Source: Nitrososphaeria archaeon
GTDB lineage: Archaea > Thermoproteota > Nitrososphaeria > Geothermarchaeales > JDFR-13
Assembly (NCBI GenBank): GCA_027000765.1
Contig: JALTNJ010000295.1
Span: forward strand, 1 to 8,670
Length of the DNA: 8,670 nucleotides
Direction of reading: 5' to 3'
The notes under the pieces were generated by a model. That model had not been told where the DNA came from. It saw only the letters and a list, made by a program, of their open reading frames with translations, and did not search any database. Positions within the stretch are counted from its first letter, which is position 1, and each line of letters begins with the position of its first letter. Positions 1 to 5,965 of the stretch are shown here, piece by piece. A program made the position numbers and the translations under genes.

Positions 1-1346
1 CTAGTAAAATATTCTTCGGAATACCCTATGCATATGTGTCTACATGGATAGAGGTATTAGGCGAAGTATCTACATCTCCAAGTGATACTGTGGATGTCTA
101 TCTCGTCAATGATATGGTGTATCAGTTTATGGCGAGTAATGTCAGTAGCTTCGCTAACCAAAGTGGGGTAGAAGCTTCTCTAGCGCTGGATTACCTATCT
201 ATGTATCACCAGGCTTGGAACTCTTCATTCCCTAGTCGATACTATAATGTCTCTACACTACTATATTCTCCGTCTCCATTTGAGAGGGGAGAGTATGTCT
301 TGGATGAGACTATCACTATATTGATGTCCTCCCAGGTTTTGACGCCAGATCTCCTATCGATGCTCAAGTATGAACATATGTATCTAAACATAACTAACTG
401 GAGTGATGAGGCTCTCATAAACGATGTGGCTATAGAATTATTTAAAGAGCTTTCTCCCCAGCCCCCTCCAGATGACATCATAACATCATTGGTTGAGGCC
501 CAGCCTCAGCAGCTTGACAAGGTTATCAGTGATATCATACGGAGCGAGTTGTCTGAGATGGTACCAGAAGGATACTCCAAGTATCTAGATGAAGTAATTA
601 GGTATGCTTTTGACACAAGTAGTGATATAGAGGGCCTAGTCAGGTTAATTACAGATGATCTTATGAGAGAGATTATAGCCTCTCATCCCCCTCCACTTAA
701 GGAGTATACTGCTGAGATTAAGGGCTTTGTAGATGACCCCGCGGGCCTAGTCATGTATCTCCCTATTAACGTAGTTCAGAATATAACGTCTATGAATGGA
801 TTGGTTACGGGCGTATTTATCGATGTGAAAGATGGTTATCCCGTTGATGAGGTGAAGAGAAAGATATACGGGGAATATGAGATTCTATATACAGAGACTA
901 CTGAGGAAACACGGAGAGACTGGCAGAACATGCTCCAACTATACACCGGATTTATAGATATAATAACTCTCTTTGGAGTAATCATATCATCTACAATAAT
1001 CTTCAACACCCTCTCGATAAACCTTAGGGAGAGAATCAAAGAATATGCTACTATGAGGACACTAGGCTTCAAAATACGTGAGATCATTGGGATACTCGGG
1101 ATAGAACATTTTATTATGGTAGTCATCGGCTCAATAGTAGGTGTCCCAATATCGATATATGCATCCAGATACTTCCTCGGATTGTATAATAGTGAGTTCT
1201 TCTCATTCGATACAGTGATCTACAGCACTACATATCTATTCGCTGTATCAGTACTCATCGGAGTATTATTCCTCACATTGGCTACCGCGGTGGTATCTAT
1301 AAAGAGGATCGATCTCCCTAGGATAATTAAGGAGTCATCTATCTAA
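1..1346 (+). CDS. ABC transporter permease, FtsX/MacB type, 3' part (5' end outside window)
   Basis: The reading frame is open to the left edge: codons from base 3 encode SKIFFGIPYAY before the first GTG at 36, so that GTG is probably internal and the gene is truncated by the window. About 300 visible residues form a soluble, presumably extracytoplasmic domain. Three hydrophobic segments follow, at roughly nt 940-1010, 1085-1150 and 1215-1295. Just after the first lies the typical FtsX-domain stretch NLRERIKEYATMRTLGFK (nt 1020-1073), and the end reads LPRIIKESS, as in MacB/LolC-like permeases. The soluble part has seven N-x-S/T sequons (NVS, NQS, NSS, NVS, NIT, NWS, NIT), which fits exposure outside the cell in an N-glycosylating archaeon. 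Such permeases pair with an MJ0796/LolD-type ATPase, not seen here but possibly upstream. The family is clear; the substrate (lipid, lipoprotein, peptide or other) cannot be told. Confidence 0.85.
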   Translation, partial: SKIFFGIPYAYVSTWIEVLGEVSTSPSDTVDVYLVNDMVYQFMASNVSSFANQSGVEASLALDYLSMYHQAWNSSFPSRYYNVSTLLYSPSPFERGEYVLDETITILMSSQVLTPDLLSMLKYEHMYLNITNWSDEALINDVAIELFKELSPQPPPDDIITSLVEAQPQQLDKVISDIIRSELSEMVPEGYSKYLDEVIRYAFDTSSDIEGLVRLITDDLMREIIASHPPPLKEYTAEIKGFVDDPAGLVMYLPINVVQNITSMNGLVTGVFIDVKDGYPVDEVKRKIYGEYEILYTETTEETRRDWQNMLQLYTGFIDIITLFGVIISSTIIFNTLSINLRERIKEYATMRTLGFKIREIIGILGIEHFIMVVIGSIVGVPISIYASRYFLGLYNSEFFSFDTVIYSTTYLFAVSVLIGVLFLTLATAVVSIKRIDLPRIIKESSI

Positions 1347-1351
1347 ATACT
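1343..1351 (+). promoter_or_regulatory. Possible TATA box for the 90-aa gene
   Basis: CTAAATACT overlaps the stop codon of the permease gene and is centred about 29 bases before the ATG at 1376. That is the distance expected for a leaderless archaeal transcript. No Shine-Dalgarno motif precedes the ATG (the upstream bases are CTTTAATATTTTTGT), which also fits a leaderless start. The match to a TATA consensus is only moderate, and read-through from the permease gene is equally possible. Confidence 0.35.
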
Positions 1352-1375
1352 TGACCTCCACTTTAATATTTTTGT

Positions 1376-1648
1376 ATGAGTAACCTTGATGAGCTAATAA
1401 ACATGTTTGAGGAAGCGGTTAGGAATAAGAGCCATGTTGTTCTAGACCCATATGACTATACCCTGCTTATGAAACTATTGGAGACAAGGGACTCTGTTAA
1501 GCTATATAATCTACTTGCTACTCTTGAGGAGGAGCATATTGAGGAGGGTGTGGGCGAGCCTTTTGAGATAGTCCTCCTTTATGATGGGAGGATGTTCAGG
1601 AGGATTATCAAGACTTTATCTAAATATACGGATAAGGAGGATGCCTAG
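1376..1648 (+). CDS. Small acidic protein of unknown function (90 aa)
   Basis: I do not recognise this gene. It begins at ATG 1376, 29 bases after the permease stop, and encodes a soluble, mostly helical-looking, acidic protein with no membrane segment, no cysteines and no signal peptide. The centre carries an acidic run (LEEEHIEEGVGE), followed by a probable beta strand (FEIVLLYDG) and a basic stretch (RMFRRIIKTLSK) close to the C-terminus. Codon use resembles the neighbouring genes (AGG, ATA, CTA/CTT), supporting a real gene. Its position after a permease on the same strand could mean cotranscription. Its TAG stop lies in a CTAG tetramer shared with the stop of the convergent kinase gene. 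A small cytoplasmic regulator or complex subunit is possible, but nothing in the sequence points to a specific role. Confidence 0.65.
   Translation: MSNLDELINMFEEAVRNKSHVVLDPYDYTLLMKLLETRDSVKLYNLLATLEEEHIEEGVGEPFEIVLLYDGRMFRRIIKTLSKYTDKEDA
1645..1648. other. Shared palindromic stop CTAG of two convergent genes
   Basis: The + strand TAG (1646-1648) ends the 90-aa gene. The - strand TAG (complement of 1645-1647) ends the isopentenyl phosphate kinase gene. Both stops lie in the same CTAG, so the coding regions overlap tail to tail by four bases and no intergenic space is left for terminators of either transcript. Confidence 0.9.
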
Positions 1649-2451
1649 TATCTTATTAGGGTTCCTTTTACAGGCTTTTCTTTCAAGGCCTTCTCCAGTC
1701 TCCCCTCAGCCAATCCATTTATGATGAGCGTCTCAATACCCTCCTTAGCCAGTCCATATAATACCTCTACCTTATGTTTCATGCCTCCAGTCACGTCTAT
1801 ACCGTGTGAGCTACTGAGATATTCCATGACGATGTCGATGTTCTCCCTAGACACCACTTCTATAAACTCTGCATCAGGATGTTTAAATGGGTCCTTCGTA
1901 TAGATTCCATCCACTTCCTCACACATAATTATCCGGATACTATATTCGTCCTTAAGAGATAGGGATAGGAATCTAAATATCTCTTCAGTCGACATTATAC
2001 AGCAGCCCTGTTTAAGATCGATACCCACATCTCCATATACCACTGGGACCATATCATATTCAAGGAGTGTCTTAAGTGGCTTGATATACATCTCCACTAT
2101 CCTGGAATCCTCCGCTAGGGATATGCTTGAAGGCTGTATTGGAAACGCTTGTACACCGTTTTTAAGCAGCTCCTCCATAACAATCATATTCAGCCTAGAA
2201 GCATCATAGTGGACCACCGCCATACCATACTTACTTTCCCTGTTTACAAAGCCTTTATGCGTCTCGTATTTGGAGGCGGATACATGTGGAAAGCTTCCCC
2301 CGCCGTGGCCGATGATGACTCTATGACTAGTTGAAAGCGAGTCTCTTATCTCCTTGACCAACCGTTTAATAACCTCAACTCGAGGAGTATATGGCTTTCT
2401 CTTATCGGTTATCAGGCTACCACCTAGTTTAACCATATACAACTTCCTCAT
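1645..2451 (-). CDS. Isopentenyl phosphate kinase
   Basis: Catalyses ATP-dependent phosphorylation of isopentenyl phosphate to isopentenyl diphosphate, the last step of the archaeal mevalonate pathway; cytoplasmic. The protein is an amino-acid-kinase fold enzyme of 268 residues, close to family length. Visible motifs are MVKLGGSLITDK near the N-terminus (phosphate-binding Lys and Gly-rich loop), GHGGGSFPH with the candidate catalytic His around residue 56, QPSS, YGDVGID, EEVDGIYTKDP (nucleotide site) and DVTGGMKHKVE in the last quarter. I chose ATG 2451 over an upstream in-frame GTG (2469) because GAGGAGTGA lies at a suitable distance before it and the ATG follows the ubiX-like stop by two bases. 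Oddities: the usual GGGSFGH reads GGGSFPH, and the usual SGD(D/E) nucleotide-site motif reads STEE. It is the last gene of the five-gene operon, and these partners support the call over a related fosfomycin-type or carbamate kinase. Confidence 0.93.
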   Translation of the reverse strand: MRKLYMVKLGGSLITDKRKPYTPRVEVIKRLVKEIRDSLSTSHRVIIGHGGGSFPHVSASKYETHKGFVNRESKYGMAVVHYDASRLNMIVMEELLKNGVQAFPIQPSSISLAEDSRIVEMYIKPLKTLLEYDMVPVVYGDVGIDLKQGCCIMSTEEIFRFLSLSLKDEYSIRIIMCEEVDGIYTKDPFKHPDAEFIEVVSRENIDIVMEYLSSSHGIDVTGGMKHKVEVLYGLAKEGIETLIINGLAEGRLEKALKEKPVKGTLIRY

Positions 2452-2453
2452 GC

Positions 2454-2462
2454 TCACTCCTC
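2454..2462 (-). promoter_or_regulatory. Ribosome binding site of the kinase gene
   Basis: On the - strand GAGGAGTGA ends two bases before ATG 2451 and overlaps the stop codon of the upstream flavin prenyltransferase gene. It selects the ATG at 2451 over the GTG at 2469, which would begin before this motif. Confidence 0.6.
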
Positions 2463-3026
2463 TCCCCACCTACTATATAGGGTATTCTCTATCCCCAGTA
2501 TATCCAGAATCTTCCCGACTATAAACTTCTCCATATCCTCTATCGTCTCCGGCTTATGATAATATGTCAATACTGGGAATAGTATATGGACGTTGCATAA
2601 CATCGATAGTTTATGTAGGTTCTCAAGATGTAATGGGTTTAACGGGGCTTCCCTAGGAACTATAACCAGCTTCCTATTCATCCTAATATGGTTATCCGCG
2701 GCTCTCAATAGGAGATTGTCTGATATGCCATTTGCAATCTTAGCGACTGTATTCATGGAGCATGGTATAATGACCATTCCACTCGTCTGATATGATGTGG
2801 ATGCAATTGGGGCGTCGATCTCATCCTCATAATAAAACCTATCTACATAATCCCTTAACTCCCCTGCAATATCAATACCCAGTTCATAGTAGGCGACTCT
2901 CTCCGCCGCCCTTGTCAAGACAACATGTATCTCTATATCATGGGATTTAGCCTCTCTAATGAATCTCAATGCCAGTGGAGTGCCTGAAGCACCAGATACT
3001 CCCACGACTAGCCTCTTCCCATCCAT
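2454..3026 (-). CDS. ubiX: UbiX-type flavin prenyltransferase
   Basis: Joins a dimethylallyl group to reduced FMN to make prenylated FMN, the cofactor of UbiD-family decarboxylases; cytoplasmic flavoprotein, usually a dodecamer. The 190-residue length is typical. Visible signatures are GVSGASGTPLAL (9-20, FMN phosphate loop), STSYQTSGMVIIPCSMNT (76-93), a conserved basic segment ending KLVIVPREAPL (119-129), and HLENLHKL (133-140) followed by the P-x-x-Y-x-x-P region (151-159) and the C-terminal FIVGKILDILGI (168-179). The start is ATG 3026, with GAGGT eight bases upstream. It overlaps the preceding dehydratase small-subunit gene by 19 bases, indicating translational coupling. Bacterial homologues serve ubiquinone synthesis; here the neighbouring UbiD homologue of the mevalonate pathway is the obvious client (inference from context). 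Alternative names are Pad1 or flavin prenyltransferase. Confidence 0.95.
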   Translation of the reverse strand: MDGKRLVVGVSGASGTPLALRFIREAKSHDIEIHVVLTRAAERVAYYELGIDIAGELRDYVDRFYYEDEIDAPIASTSYQTSGMVIIPCSMNTVAKIANGISDNLLLRAADNHIRMNRKLVIVPREAPLNPLHLENLHKLSMLCNVHILFPVLTYYHKPETIEDMEKFIVGKILDILGIENTLYSRWGEE

Positions 3027-3415
3027 CTCAATATACCTCTATCACCATCTACCTCGACAATATCCCCATCTCTCAATAAATCAAATATCTTTTCATCAAC
3101 CTTATCAATCATGGGGATACCGGATATAATTGCTCCCACGGCGACTATCGGCTCCGCCTCTATATTCACAATCGCCTTGGGGGCCATATGGCTCTTAGCA
3201 AGCCTATATATTATGTATGAGCCGACCGTCGATCCCTTTCCCCGGGGGAATATAAGTATCTTATCCCTAATCGATTTCCCCTCCAGGGGATGCCCCTTTT
3301 CGACGATGACTCCGGTATTTGGATCTACACCGCCATAGAAGGATATTGGTTCTCTACTTAGTAGCACCTCTCCCCTTGCGAATCCCTTGGATATGCTTCT
3401 ACCCTTAAACTCCAT
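3008..3415 (-). CDS. Phosphomevalonate dehydratase small subunit (DUF126, aconitase X swivel domain)
   Basis: Together with the large subunit it dehydrates (R)-mevalonate 5-phosphate to trans-anhydromevalonate 5-phosphate. The 135-residue protein is the separate swivelling domain of aconitase X. It contains GRSISKGFARGEVL near the start, EPISFYGGVDPNTG, HPLEGKSI, the conserved FPRGKGSTVGSY loop with the candidate active-site Ser at residue 62, and EAEPIVAVGAIISGIPMID. ATG 3415 overlaps the large-subunit stop as TAATG, and GAGGGGT lies nine bases before it. An in-frame GTG at 3424 would add three residues (138 aa), but the purine-rich motif would then abut the start codon, so I prefer the ATG. 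Translation is probably coupled to the large subunit, which suits an obligate heterodimer. Hydroxyproline-epimerase-type aconitase X proteins share this fold, but the operon partners make the mevalonate role much likelier. Confidence 0.93.
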   Translation of the reverse strand: MEFKGRSISKGFARGEVLLSREPISFYGGVDPNTGVIVEKGHPLEGKSIRDKILIFPRGKGSTVGSYIIYRLAKSHMAPKAIVNIEAEPIVAVGAIISGIPMIDKVDEKIFDLLRDGDIVEVDGDRGILRWMGRG

Positions 3416-4608
3416 TATACCCACACCCCTCTCAACGCTGTATCAATGCATTTCTCTAGGTTAGCCACTTTTACTTTAAACCTGTTGACTCCACGGGAGT
3501 AGTAGAATGCCTTGGCTGAGTTCGTGACTAGCGTCTGGAATTTACCGAGGAGTGGAGCCACAGCCACGCAAGTATCAATTATAACCTTTGCACCTGATTT
3601 CTCAATAACCTCTATATACCCTAGTCTCTCAGCCTTTTCCCTAACTTGTCTAGAGGTTGTTATCCATAGCTCAGTGGCCACCTTCTTATCCTTGAGCAGC
3701 CTAGTTATCTCTTCAAGTTCCTTGAGTGAGGTATGTGGGCATCCTATCCAAACCATATCAACTTCTCTAAACTCATCCCTTAGAAATCCATATCCCTCCT
3801 CTATATCTCTCTTCGTTATTTCAATATAGTCCTTGGGAGCCTCAAAATCCATCCATTCCGCCGTTAACCCCTTTATGTGGAATATTGCTGCTCCCGCATA
3901 TGTCGCTATCGAGGCTGCAAATAGCTTCAGGGACTCTAGATCGGCTTTATCCACACCCTCTATATATGGTATGCTATGCCCCGTCTTCTTTGCAATAGCG
4001 TATCCAAGAACGCTATAGTCACTTCTATACCTTAACTCTGTCTTTAGAACCACCCTTATCCCGGGCCTCCTATTCTCCTTTAAATGCATTCCATACATAG
4101 GTGTCTTACCTACTATAGCCGCGGCTAACGCTGATATACCGCTTTCCCTATTTGTATATGCCCCTAATACAGAGTTGGCGTATGCAACGGCTGAGCTCTC
4201 GCTCCACGCTATATGCTCACCCTTACTAGGTAGGTTGCCTACTAAATAGGGTGTACATGTCAGGGTTGGCTCAATACCCATGGACGTAAATATCTTAATT
4301 ATCTCTCCCTGTTTCTCCATAAACTCCTTATCTATCTTCATCTCACGCCATCTACCAAGATCCACTCCCCCCGGGTTCAGTGTTGCCTTAACCTTCACCT
4401 TAGCTCCTCTGGAGAAGTCCCGGAGGAACTCTAGACCGGCGTCTCCAATGTTATGGTATGAGACGCCTGATATCTGGGCTGAGGATATTGGTATGAGGCG
4501 TTCTGCATCATATATCTTTCCTATGGCCACAAGTATCTCCATCGCCTTCCGCATACCCTCTCCATATTCACCTGCGAGTATCTTATCCTCCTCAGGCGTA
4601 AGATACAC
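3415..4608 (-). CDS. Phosphomevalonate dehydratase large subunit (aconitase X, DUF521)
   Basis: Catalytic Fe-S subunit of the archaeal mevalonate-pathway dehydratase; cytoplasmic, oxygen-sensitive by family. The 397 residues contain SSAQISGVSYHNIGDAGLEF (42-61), TLNPGGVD (76-83), TCTPYLVGN (117-125), GEHIAWSESSAVAYANSVLG (130-149), TNRESGISALAAAI (152-165), GCPHTS (289-294), DTC (345-347) and TNSAKAFYY (362-370). Cys118, Cys290 and Cys347 sit where the three Fe-S cluster ligands of aconitase X lie, so the cluster site looks intact. The start is GTG 4608; the - strand bases AAGGTGAT, formed by the last codons of the upstream decarboxylase gene, end seven bases before it, a very good Shine-Dalgarno match. 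MYLTPEE is the usual family N-terminus. The gap to the upstream gene is three bases, and the small-subunit ATG overlaps this stop. Confidence 0.95.
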   Translation of the reverse strand: MYLTPEEDKILAGEYGEGMRKAMEILVAIGKIYDAERLIPISSAQISGVSYHNIGDAGLEFLRDFSRGAKVKVKATLNPGGVDLGRWREMKIDKEFMEKQGEIIKIFTSMGIEPTLTCTPYLVGNLPSKGEHIAWSESSAVAYANSVLGAYTNRESGISALAAAIVGKTPMYGMHLKENRRPGIRVVLKTELRYRSDYSVLGYAIAKKTGHSIPYIEGVDKADLESLKLFAASIATYAGAAIFHIKGLTAEWMDFEAPKDYIEITKRDIEEGYGFLRDEFREVDMVWIGCPHTSLKELEEITRLLKDKKVATELWITTSRQVREKAERLGYIEVIEKSGAKVIIDTCVAVAPLLGKFQTLVTNSAKAFYYSRGVNRFKVKVANLEKCIDTALRGVWV

Positions 4609-4611
4609 TTC

Positions 4612-5868
4612 TTAAATCACCTTCTTAAAATCCTCTCTCCTCTCGGGGTTATGGATAGTTGCGTCTATCCCCCATTTAGCTGTTCTTCTAGTCTTTTGAT
4701 CAGCGGATGGATCCAGTGAAGATCCTATTTGATCTGGATAGACATATACGTCTCTATTAGGCTGTACCCTAGTTGCAATCGCCCACTCAACTTCATTAGG
4801 ATCATATATATTTATATCCTCCTCCACTACAATAGCTAGTTTCAACGAAGAATGTCCCTTGAACGCTGCTTCAATAGCTTTTCTACCATCCTCCTCACTC
4901 TTCTTCCTTATCTTAATTACACAGTGTAGCCATGATGAGCCGCCTGGGGTAAGATATACATCTAGACAGTCTACACCGGCTTCCCTCACCGCCTTGAGGA
5001 TAGTCGGCTCCCTCGAGAGCCCCATAAGTAGCTTATGCTCATAATCCCCTGGTAATATCGCGTGGTAGAATGCATTCTCCCTAACATATATCTTCTCAAT
5101 CTTAACCACAGGCTGTTTCCTAACTATGTCATAGGTTCCAGTAAGATCGACGAACGGCCCTTCATCATGCACCTCATCCGTCAACTCCCCAATTAGGACG
5201 ATCTCAGCCATGGTCCCTATTACACCGTCGAAATCGACGAGTTTAATCCGTCTAATGGCATTTGCAATATCAAGCTCGCTGACCCCTAGCTCGGGAGACA
5301 TTGAACTGGCTATGAGGACTTCAATAGTGTTTCCAATACATATGGCGAATCTCCTCAGCCCCCTCTCAATATACTTATGTAGATGCCTAGGTACGATTCT
5401 TACCGCGAGTCTATCCTTGGATATCTGCATCATCCTATGGTATGAGGTGTTCAACCCATATTCCTCATCATGGGCCACCACTATACTCGAAGTGATATAG
5501 GGTCCACCGTCCCTGGGATAGTGGAGGAGTATAGGTAGCCTATCCAGGTCTGGATCCAACTCGATATACATATCATGCCCGACTATATCCGGCTTCTTAC
5601 GTCTCTCCATAGTCTCCAGCAGATGATGAATCACCTCCTGAGGCGACACACCTAAGTATCTCGCCAGCCTCTTTCTTGTGCTCACTATATTTGCTAGGAC
5701 TGGCCACTCCGACCTCTCCCCATTTCTCAATATTACGTTTTCGAATAGAATCGGTTTACCACGCGCCTCCCTTATCCTCCTAGCCACTTCATAGTCTACA
5801 GATACCTCGTCCTCCACCCTTATTAACTCGTCCTCGAGGAAACTATATTCTTCCCGTAGCCTATACAT
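4612..5868 (-). CDS. Anhydromevalonate phosphate decarboxylase (UbiD family)
   Basis: Decarboxylates trans-anhydromevalonate 5-phosphate to isopentenyl phosphate using prenylated FMN; cytoplasmic. With the ATG start the protein has 418 residues, near the length of archaeal members and shorter than the roughly 490-500 residues of bacterial UbiD or fungal Fdc1. Positions below count from the GTG at 5880 and fall by four from the ATG. The N-terminus ends in DELIRVEDEVS (17-27). Then come PRDGGPYITSSIVVAHDEEY (122-141), NTSYHRMM with candidate catalytic Arg149, AEIVLIGEL (225-233) and EGPFVDLTG (240-248), carrying the candidate acidic pair Glu240 and Asp245. I prefer ATG 5868 because GGTGGAG lies six bases before it and no ribosome site precedes GTG 5880. 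It is the first gene of the operon. A role in ubiquinone or aromatic-acid metabolism is the alternative, but the neighbours argue strongly for the mevalonate pathway. Confidence 0.9.
   Translation of the reverse strand: MYRLREEYSFLEDELIRVEDEVSVDYEVARRIREARGKPILFENVILRNGERSEWPVLANIVSTRKRLARYLGVSPQEVIHHLLETMERRKKPDIVGHDMYIELDPDLDRLPILLHYPRDGGPYITSSIVVAHDEEYGLNTSYHRMMQISKDRLAVRIVPRHLHKYIERGLRRFAICIGNTIEVLIASSMSPELGVSELDIANAIRRIKLVDFDGVIGTMAEIVLIGELTDEVHDEGPFVDLTGTYDIVRKQPVVKIEKIYVRENAFYHAILPGDYEHKLLMGLSREPTILKAVREAGVDCLDVYLTPGGSSWLHCVIKIRKKSEEDGRKAIEAAFKGHSSLKLAIVVEEDINIYDPNEVEWAIATRVQPNRDVYVYPDQIGSSLDPSADQKTRRTAKWGIDATIHNPERREDFKKVI
4616..4623 (-). promoter_or_regulatory. Ribosome binding site of the dehydratase large subunit
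   Basis: AAGGTGAT on the - strand matches most of GGAGGTGAT, the complement of the archaeal 16S 3' end, and lies seven bases before GTG 4608. It is embedded in the last codons of the decarboxylase gene and decides a non-ATG start. Confidence 0.7.
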
Positions 5869-5874
5869 TTGATA

Positions 5875-5881
5875 CTCCACC
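5875..5881 (-). promoter_or_regulatory. Ribosome binding site selecting ATG 5868
   Basis: GGTGGAG on the - strand is separated by six bases from ATG 5868. It includes the alternative GTG start at 5880, so the two starts are mutually exclusive readings; the spacing favours the ATG. Confidence 0.5.
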
Positions 5882-5923
5882 GTGGAAACTGCCTATGTCT
5901 AAAAATTCATACATATCTCCTTG

Positions 5924-5940
5924 GATATAATAATGTTCCA
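5924..5940 (-). promoter_or_regulatory. BRE/TATA promoter of the mevalonate operon
   Basis: On the - strand TGGAAC (5940-5935, purine-rich BRE-like) precedes TTATTATATC (5933-5924, TATA-like). Transcription would start near 5903, giving a leader of about 35 bases before ATG 5868, which leaves room for the ribosome site. It lies in the only untranslated gap (5869-5965) upstream of the five-gene operon. Confidence 0.55.
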
Positions 5941-5942
5941 AG

Positions 5943-5958
5943 CCACATTTATGTGTGG
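5943..5958. repeat. Short inverted repeat upstream of the operon promoter
   Basis: CCACATTTATGTGTGG contains the perfect dyad CACAT-TT-ATGTG (5944-5955), and CCACA can also pair with TGTGG (5943-5958). It lies just upstream of the BRE of the mevalonate operon and just after the stop of the membrane-protein gene. It could be a protein-binding site or a weak 3' hairpin of the upstream gene; no T-run follows in the direction of transcription, which is against a terminator. Confidence 0.4.
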
Positions 5959-5965
5959 GAGGGAC

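Noticed and set aside
36..38. GTG as the true start of the permease gene
   Set aside because: The frame is open from base 3 to the GTG with plausible hydrophobic residues, no ribosome site is visible, and the N-terminal membrane segment expected of the family is missing, so the gene most likely starts outside the window.
1634..1643. Strong ribosome-site-like GGATAAGGAGG followed at once by ATG
   Set aside because: There is no spacing between the motif and the ATG, the motif codes for part of the 90-aa protein, and the frame beyond it is short and antisense to the kinase gene.
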